This document shows positions 6,527-11,361 of a stretch of 11,361 nucleotides of DNA, in pieces (the stretch's first letter is position 1; every line of letters begins with the position of its first letter). Made by a program: the position numbers and the translations under genes. The stretch spans positions 1 to 11,361 of the forward strand of contig CAJBPC010000709.1 in assembly GCA_903957405.1 (NCBI GenBank). The letters run 5' to 3'. A model generated the notes under the pieces. It was not told the origin of the DNA and did not search any database. It saw only the letters and a program-made list of their open reading frames with translations. Source of the DNA: an uncultured bacterium. GTDB taxonomy: Bacteria; Bacteroidota; Bacteroidia; Chitinophagales; Chitinophagaceae.

Positions 6527-8170
6527 TCAGTATTTATTGGTTCCGGGTTTTATGTCGAAGTTCTGCGCACCCCCGGACCATGTCAGCTTTAATTTTATTG
6601 CGATGTTGGATTGTATGGTCAGTTCTGGTTTTTTATTTTCACTCGTTCTGGCAGCACATGAAAAAGAAAGCATTCCATTCTCTCCTATCGGGTAACGGTC
6701 AATGCCATGTTCTTCTAAAAGGCGTACATCCCAAGTGACGGTTTTCGCTTGCAGGTTGGTGTTGATGCCAAAAATGCATTCAAAAAGTATCGAGATGGGA
6801 ACCAGTCCCGTCCATCCCACAAAATCGGGCCGGGCTAGAAGACCCGGTGTTACGGATTCGGGAGCGTAATACTCCCAAAAAGTGCCGGTTTCCTTGAATA
6901 CTTGTAAGACCTGATGGTGGTGTTTTATCGCAAGAGCAAACGCCTGTTCATGCATATTTTTGTTCTTCAGTCCTGTGATCACCATGTAGTTGGTAGGAGC
7001 CCAGACACCACCTTGCCAGTATCTGCCATCTGCCTGGTATTTTTCGTGATCGGCAGGCATGGAAGGTATGGGATGCGTTCTGGCGAACGTATTTGAATCA
7101 TTCAGATGTGCGGTAAACTTCCTGAGTTCTTCCGGTTCCAGGATATCAGACCATAGCGCCCAATAAGCTCCGATGCTTTTAAGGGTTCCTAAGCTGCCAT
7201 CGGCATATTTATCATAAAGAAAATTTGTTTTGGGATCCCATAGGTTTGCTTTGATGTATTTTTTCAGAAAGGTGGTTTCTTCTTCAATATCTTCGATCTC
7301 CTGCCATCTTTCAATATGGAAGCCGAAGTCCACAATGATCTTGGCAATAAAGAGTTGTTGGAGGCAAGCATCCAGCCAAGTCATGTGGCCGTGTGAAAAT
7401 ATCTGGTTATATTCTTTTTTTACGCGCGGCTGATTATCCATTCCCGCGCCCCATCCCGAGGTCCAGTAAGACCCATCCTGCCATGTTCGGTTGAGTTTCA
7501 ACCATTGGTAGTAAGCGCAGAGTACCGGGAAGATCTTGTGGATCCTGCCGAGGTCTCCAAATTGCTTGAAATATTGCAATTCACTCCAGGGAATTATGTT
7601 TGGGCCCGTGCTTGTTGGGTCGTAGCGATGAAAGCAGTCTTCTCCGCTTTCACCCCATATTTCCCTGCAGATGAATCCATCGGGATGTTGTTTGGCATAG
7701 AAGTTATCCAGTGTCTGCTGGAATGGATAAGCTTTCGTCCCATATCTTGCAAACATGGTGATGAAGGTCGAGTCCCACATGAAAATATTCCCGTTATATG
7801 CAGTATCCAGATAAGACGCGATGAAGCCTGATTTTTGAGCCGGGCTTTTGATGTTGTTGAATGCCATCTCCCAGGCCTTCCAATACATGTCAATGGCATT
7901 TGGGTTTCCTTTCCAGAAAGGCACAGGAAGCGTTTCTTTCGCATTTTGAAAAGTTGGCGCGGGAACAACGGATGGTTTTGCGTTCCTGAATTCGTTTTCT
8001 GTTACGAATATGTTTTTTATGTAGGTGTTTTTGAATCCGGTGGGGATGTCTGCTGCGGCTGAGGATTCTTCTGCCGACGGGATTGTTTCTTTTCCGATGG
8101 AATCCAAAGGCAGGCCTGCTGATCCGGCGATCATGAAAGAATGTCTGATGAATTTCCGGCGAGAGTCCAT
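6527..8170 (-). CDS. Tat-exported glycoside hydrolase, (alpha/alpha)6-barrel trehalase/GH63-like
   Basis: The product is 547 residues. The N-terminus DSRRKFIRHSFMIAGSAG (2-19) carries a twin-arginine motif SRRKFI before a short hydrophobic stretch, indicating Tat export to the periplasm. The body reads as an (alpha/alpha)6-barrel hydrolase of the GH37/GH63 clan or the related MGH1-type group: MWDSTF (131-136), PWSELQYF (194-201), SGWGAGMDNQPR (238-249), DGRYWQGGVWAPTNYMVI (381-398) and FWEYYAPE (431-438). By analogy D245 is the likely general acid and E433 the likely base. Substrates in this clan are alpha-linked glucosides or mannosides; the exact one cannot be named. A short beta-rich C-terminal part (about 475-545) follows the barrel. 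The ATG at 8170 gives the complete Tat signal. It is divergent from the large repeat lipoprotein 155 bases away, which suggests joint control and a shared glycan-use role. Confidence 0.82.
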   Translation of the reverse strand: MDSRRKFIRHSFMIAGSAGLPLDSIGKETIPSAEESSAAADIPTGFKNTYIKNIFVTENEFRNAKPSVVPAPTFQNAKETLPVPFWKGNPNAIDMYWKAWEMAFNNIKSPAQKSGFIASYLDTAYNGNIFMWDSTFITMFARYGTKAYPFQQTLDNFYAKQHPDGFICREIWGESGEDCFHRYDPTSTGPNIIPWSELQYFKQFGDLGRIHKIFPVLCAYYQWLKLNRTWQDGSYWTSGWGAGMDNQPRVKKEYNQIFSHGHMTWLDACLQQLFIAKIIVDFGFHIERWQEIEDIEEETTFLKKYIKANLWDPKTNFLYDKYADGSLGTLKSIGAYWALWSDILEPEELRKFTAHLNDSNTFARTHPIPSMPADHEKYQADGRYWQGGVWAPTNYMVITGLKNKNMHEQAFALAIKHHHQVLQVFKETGTFWEYYAPESVTPGLLARPDFVGWTGLVPISILFECIFGINTNLQAKTVTWDVRLLEEHGIDRYPIGENGMLSFSCAARTSENKKPELTIQSNIAIKLKLTWSGGAQNFDIKPGTNKY

Positions 8171-8216
8171 ACGTTTCGGTTTTGAAGGAAATTAATGCAT
8201 ATTATCTGACCGATCA

Positions 8217-8228
8217 TCATGATCATGA
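8217..8228. promoter_or_regulatory. 12-bp perfect palindrome in the divergent hydrolase/lipoprotein promoter region
   Basis: TCATGATCATGA is its own reverse complement and lies about 47 bases upstream of the hydrolase start and 98 bases upstream of the lipoprotein start. The nonamer GATCATCAT occurs beside it (8212-8220) and again at 8275-8283 in the same 155-bp region. A dimeric regulator binding here could control both genes. No clear TAnnTTTG element was found for either gene, so promoter positions are unknown. Confidence 0.3.
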
Positions 8229-8325
8229 ATATATTCTGTCAGCACGTAATTGATCCTGTCATTGCACACAAAGACGATCATCATACCGATATGTCGTGCC
8301 GGAAATTTCGATTTAGTTAACTTAG

Positions 8326-11300
8326 ATGAAATCCCCCAACACGCTCATGTTCATCCATCGGTTTGTCATTGTCCGGTCTTTTGTTTTTGCGATTTTCTTG
8401 CTGGGATGTACGAGGGAAAAGGAAACACGCACTTTGTTCGAGTTGATCGGTTCTGAAAAGTCAGGAATTGATTTCAGCAATGAAATTGTTGAAGATGAAA
8501 ATCTGAACATCCTCACTTTTGAATACTTCTATAACGGTGCCGGTGTGGGTGTGGGCGACTTCAACAGGGATGGTTTGCAGGATATTTTTTTTGCATCGAA
8601 TATGGGGAAAAGCCGACTCTATGTCAACAAAGGCGATTTCACTTTTAAGGACATGACAGATTCATCCGGAATCAATACCGAAGGGAAGTGGGCTTCAGGT
8701 GTTTCCATTGCGGATGTCGATCAGGATGGACTGCCGGACATCTACCTCTGTTTTGCCGGGCCAAATGCCGATGCAAAAAGAGCGAATGCGCTTTATATCA
8801 ACAATGGTGACAATACATTCACAGACAAGGCTGCGCAATATGGATTGGCTGACACAGGACACAGCGTACAGGCTGTCTTTTTCGACTACGACAGGGATGG
8901 AGATCTAGACATGTACCTGCTCACGAATATCGTTGATCAGCTCGGACCGAATGTGATCAGGCCGAAGCGTGTCAACGGGGAAATGGTCAATACGGATCGT
9001 TTGTATCGCAACAACGGGAATCAAACATTCACAAATGTATCCAGGGAAGCGGGCATCCTCAAGGAGGGATATGGATTGGGTGTGTCTGTTTGTGACCTTA
9101 ATAAGGACGGATGGCCGGATATTTTTGTCTCCAACGATTATGTCTCCAACGATCTGCTTTATATCAATAACAAAGATGGCACGTTCACCGATCAGGCGGC
9201 ATCGGCATTGAAGCATACGAGTTATTCCGCCATGGGTAATGACGTATCGGATTTCAATAATGACGGACAATTGGATATCATGGAGCTTGATATGCTGCCT
9301 CCCGACAATTACAGAAAAAAACTGATGTTCGGCGCCACCAACCATGATCGCTATCGTTCAGAGATCCAGTATGGTTACCAGCCACAATACATGCGCAATA
9401 CCCTGCAGTTGAATCAGGGCAGCGGGAAAATGGGAGAACTTCGTTTCAGTGAGATAGCGATGCTTGCAGGGGTGGATGCGACTGATTGGAGTTGGAGTCC
9501 TTTGTTCGCGGATTTCGATAATGATGGATGGAAAGACCTGATGATCACGAATGGTTACCCGAGGGATATCACGAACCGTGATTTCATCAATTTCAGAGCA
9601 CATGATTTTTCACAAAACCAGCAAGATGGATCGCGCGGGGAAAAACTGTTCAAGGCGTTAAAAAAGCTTGACGGAGCGCTACTCAATAATTTTATATTTA
9701 AAAACAACAAAGACCTGACCTTCAAAGATGTTTCTGCGGAGTGGGGATTCACGCAGCATTCATATTCTACTGGAGCGGCATATGCGGATTTTGACAATGA
9801 TGGCGACCTTGATCTGGTCATTACGAACACGGGAATCCCGGCGTTCCTTTACAAGAATAACGCGGACACTCTTTTTGAACATCACTATCTGAAATTATCA
9901 TTGAAGGGTCCGGACGGAAACCTCAATGGCTATGGCGCCAAAATACACCTGTATTCAAAGGGGCAGTTGTTTTACCAGGAACACCACACCGTGCGTGGCT
10001 ATCAGTCTACCGTGGAGGAGATCGTGCATTTCGGATTGGCCGATATCCAGCAGGTTGATTCATTGGTGATTGTCTGGCCGGATGGCAACACACACAAGCT
10101 TTTGGATGTCAAGGTTGATCAGTTGCTTGAAGTGGATCATTCATCAAGCGGCAGCCCGCAGGCAGTGCCTTTAGGGCAGCGAGCGTCGACCTGGCTATCG
10201 GGAAATGCCGCATTGGGCATTGATTTTTATCACAAAGAGACTCCATATACGGATTTCAACATTCAACCACTCCTGCCACACAAATTTTCTATGGGCGGAC
10301 CGGGGATTGCCGTGGGGGATGTGAATGGAGATGGCCTGGATGATTTTTTTGTAGGTGGTGCATACAATCAGTCGGGTGCGATTTTCCATCAACAGGCAGG
10401 CGGGAGGTTCCACTCCATCCCATTGGATGCTGCAACAAAATATGAAGAGGACATGGGTGCTTTGTTTTTTGATGCTGATGATGACGGTGATCTTGACTTA
10501 TATGTGGTGAGTGGAGGGAATGAATTTGCCGATGGTTCACCATACTATCAGGACCGCTTGTATTTCAATGATGGCAAAGGATTCTTCAAGGAGGATGAGC
10601 AGGCTTTACCAAAGCAGTTTTCAAGTGGGTCTTGCGTAAGCGCATGCGACTTCGACGCAGATGGGGACCTTGATCTCTTTGTTGGCGGAAGAATCAGGCC
10701 TCAGCACTATCCCGAAGGCGGGTATAGTCAATTGTTGCAAAATGAAGGTGGCAGATTCATCGATGTCACTGAATCCAAGGCACCCGGACTGCGTAAAATC
10801 GGTATCGTCAATGGCGCCATATGGTCTGATGCCAACAACGATAACCTGCCGGATCTCGTGGTCGTGGGGGAGTGGATGCCCATTACCGTTTTTCTCCATA
10901 CGGGAAAATCATTCCGAAATGCAACTGAAGCCCTTCAGCTGGGTAACACCGTAGGATGGTGGAACAGCATACAGGCTTCAGACCTGAACCGGGACGGCAG
11001 AATGGATTATGTGGCAGGAAACCTCGGGTTGAACAGCCGATATGCCATACCATCCTTCCAACCATTGAGCATTTACAGTTATGACTTTGCGAACAATGGA
11101 ATCCGCAATGCGGTCATTACCTTTTCCAATGGAGGAAAGGAATATCCGGTCCACCCAAAAGACGACTTGATCTTGCAATTGCCCGGATTGAAAAAGAAGT
11201 TCCTGCTGTATGCGGACTATGCCAAAGCGGCCATTGGCGACCTTTTTCCGAAGGAAAGCCTCTCGAGTGCGATAAAATCCACTGTCCACACTTTCCATAC

Positions 11301-11361
11301 TTCTGTTCTGCTGAGTAAAGCCGATGGTACCTGGGACCTGTCTCCACTGATCAAAGATGCA
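8326..11361 (+). CDS. FG-GAP/VCBS-repeat lipoprotein with ASPIC/UnbV domain (3'-partial)
   Basis: The frame is open from the ATG at 8326 to the window edge, 1012 codons without a stop; relatives usually run to about 1,100-1,200 residues. The N-terminus has a basic start, a hydrophobic core and a lipobox (FAIFLLGC, Cys28), so the mature protein should be lipid-anchored. Twelve DxDxDGxxD-type calcium-loop motifs mark the repeats: seven at 78, 130, 187, 257, 309, 396 and 488, then five at 665, 716, 775, 835 and 886. The fourth of the latter (DANNDNLPD) has Asn in place of Gly. Between the sets, about 520-605, is an ASPIC/UnbV domain (NGYGAKIHLYSKG, HTVRGYQSTVEEIVHFGLA, VDSLVIVWPDGNTHKLLDV). This suggests two beta-propellers joined by ASPIC. 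The family is frequent near SusC/SusD and glycan-degradation genes in Bacteroidota, but its molecular role is not established; binding of glycan or protein at the cell surface is inference. An internal ATG at 8347 is an alternative start that keeps the lipobox. Confidence 0.95.
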   Translation, partial: MKSPNTLMFIHRFVIVRSFVFAIFLLGCTREKETRTLFELIGSEKSGIDFSNEIVEDENLNILTFEYFYNGAGVGVGDFNRDGLQDIFFASNMGKSRLYVNKGDFTFKDMTDSSGINTEGKWASGVSIADVDQDGLPDIYLCFAGPNADAKRANALYINNGDNTFTDKAAQYGLADTGHSVQAVFFDYDRDGDLDMYLLTNIVDQLGPNVIRPKRVNGEMVNTDRLYRNNGNQTFTNVSREAGILKEGYGLGVSVCDLNKDGWPDIFVSNDYVSNDLLYINNKDGTFTDQAASALKHTSYSAMGNDVSDFNNDGQLDIMELDMLPPDNYRKKLMFGATNHDRYRSEIQYGYQPQYMRNTLQLNQGSGKMGELRFSEIAMLAGVDATDWSWSPLFADFDNDGWKDLMITNGYPRDITNRDFINFRAHDFSQNQQDGSRGEKLFKALKKLDGALLNNFIFKNNKDLTFKDVSAEWGFTQHSYSTGAAYADFDNDGDLDLVITNTGIPAFLYKNNADTLFEHHYLKLSLKGPDGNLNGYGAKIHLYSKGQLFYQEHHTVRGYQSTVEEIVHFGLADIQQVDSLVIVWPDGNTHKLLDVKVDQLLEVDHSSSGSPQAVPLGQRASTWLSGNAALGIDFYHKETPYTDFNIQPLLPHKFSMGGPGIAVGDVNGDGLDDFFVGGAYNQSGAIFHQQAGGRFHSIPLDAATKYEEDMGALFFDADDDGDLDLYVVSGGNEFADGSPYYQDRLYFNDGKGFFKEDEQALPKQFSSGSCVSACDFDADGDLDLFVGGRIRPQHYPEGGYSQLLQNEGGRFIDVTESKAPGLRKIGIVNGAIWSDANNDNLPDLVVVGEWMPITVFLHTGKSFRNATEALQLGNTVGWWNSIQASDLNRDGRMDYVAGNLGLNSRYAIPSFQPLSIYSYDFANNGIRNAVITFSNGGKEYPVHPKDDLILQLPGLKKKFLLYADYAKAAIGDLFPKESLSSAIKSTVHTFHTSVLLSKADGTWDLSPLIKDA

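Noticed and set aside
8905..9345. Minus-strand 146-residue open frame inside the lipoprotein gene
   Set aside because: It is rich in Ile and Val because it lies opposite the Asp/Asn-rich calcium loops on the plus strand; the plus frame is clearly the real gene.

Overview
The window looks like a chromosomal piece of a Bacteroidota bacterium, probably near the Chitinophagaceae or Cytophagales, though the exact lineage cannot be fixed from sequence alone. The grounds are: a perfect TAnnTTTG promoter element ahead of the Crp-type gene; A/T-rich leaders without Shine-Dalgarno sequences; a Crp/Fnr - pirin - YceI cluster; and a large lipoprotein with FG-GAP/VCBS repeats and an ASPIC/UnbV domain, divergent from a secreted glycoside hydrolase.

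Layout. (1) 1-2231, plus strand: C-terminal 740 or more residues of a large SF1 helicase with a Vsr/MTES_1575-like nuclease domain and a DUF3320-like tail. The start lies outside the window. GC is high here (37 of 60 bases in 1021-1080). A perfect 11-bp stem at 2276-2303 separates it from the next block. (2) 2359-4541, minus strand: a Crp/Fnr regulator, a pirin-family cupin protein, a YceI-family protein that appears to begin at an ATT codon, and a 3' remnant of a nitroreductase gene. (3) 5166-6077, plus strand: a multi-pass membrane protein of unknown function, flanked by two poorly coding gaps (4542-5165 and 6078-6526). The second gap holds a hydrophobic reading frame broken by a TGA. GC is low here (23 of 60 in 5881-5940). 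(4) 6527-8170, minus strand: a Tat-type secreted glycoside hydrolase of the trehalase/GH63-like fold. It is divergent from (5) 8326-11361, plus strand: a lipoprotein of at least 1012 residues that runs off the window with no stop.

How the genes fit together. The Crp-type regulator lies directly upstream of pirin, whose start codon overlaps an inverted repeat that could be an operator. Pirin, YceI and the lost nitroreductase look like a small redox or stress-response unit that has decayed at its 3' end. The hydrolase and the repeat lipoprotein share a 155-bp divergent promoter region and are likely a cell-surface or periplasmic glycan-use module. The helicase-nuclease resembles single-protein anti-phage architectures, but its N-terminal half is not visible. 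I see no CRISPR array, tRNA, rRNA or transposase. No wholly new multi-gene system is evident. The most notable points are the ATT start of yceI, the gene remnant behind it, the inverted repeat at pirin, and a changed active-site residue in the helicase's nuclease domain.
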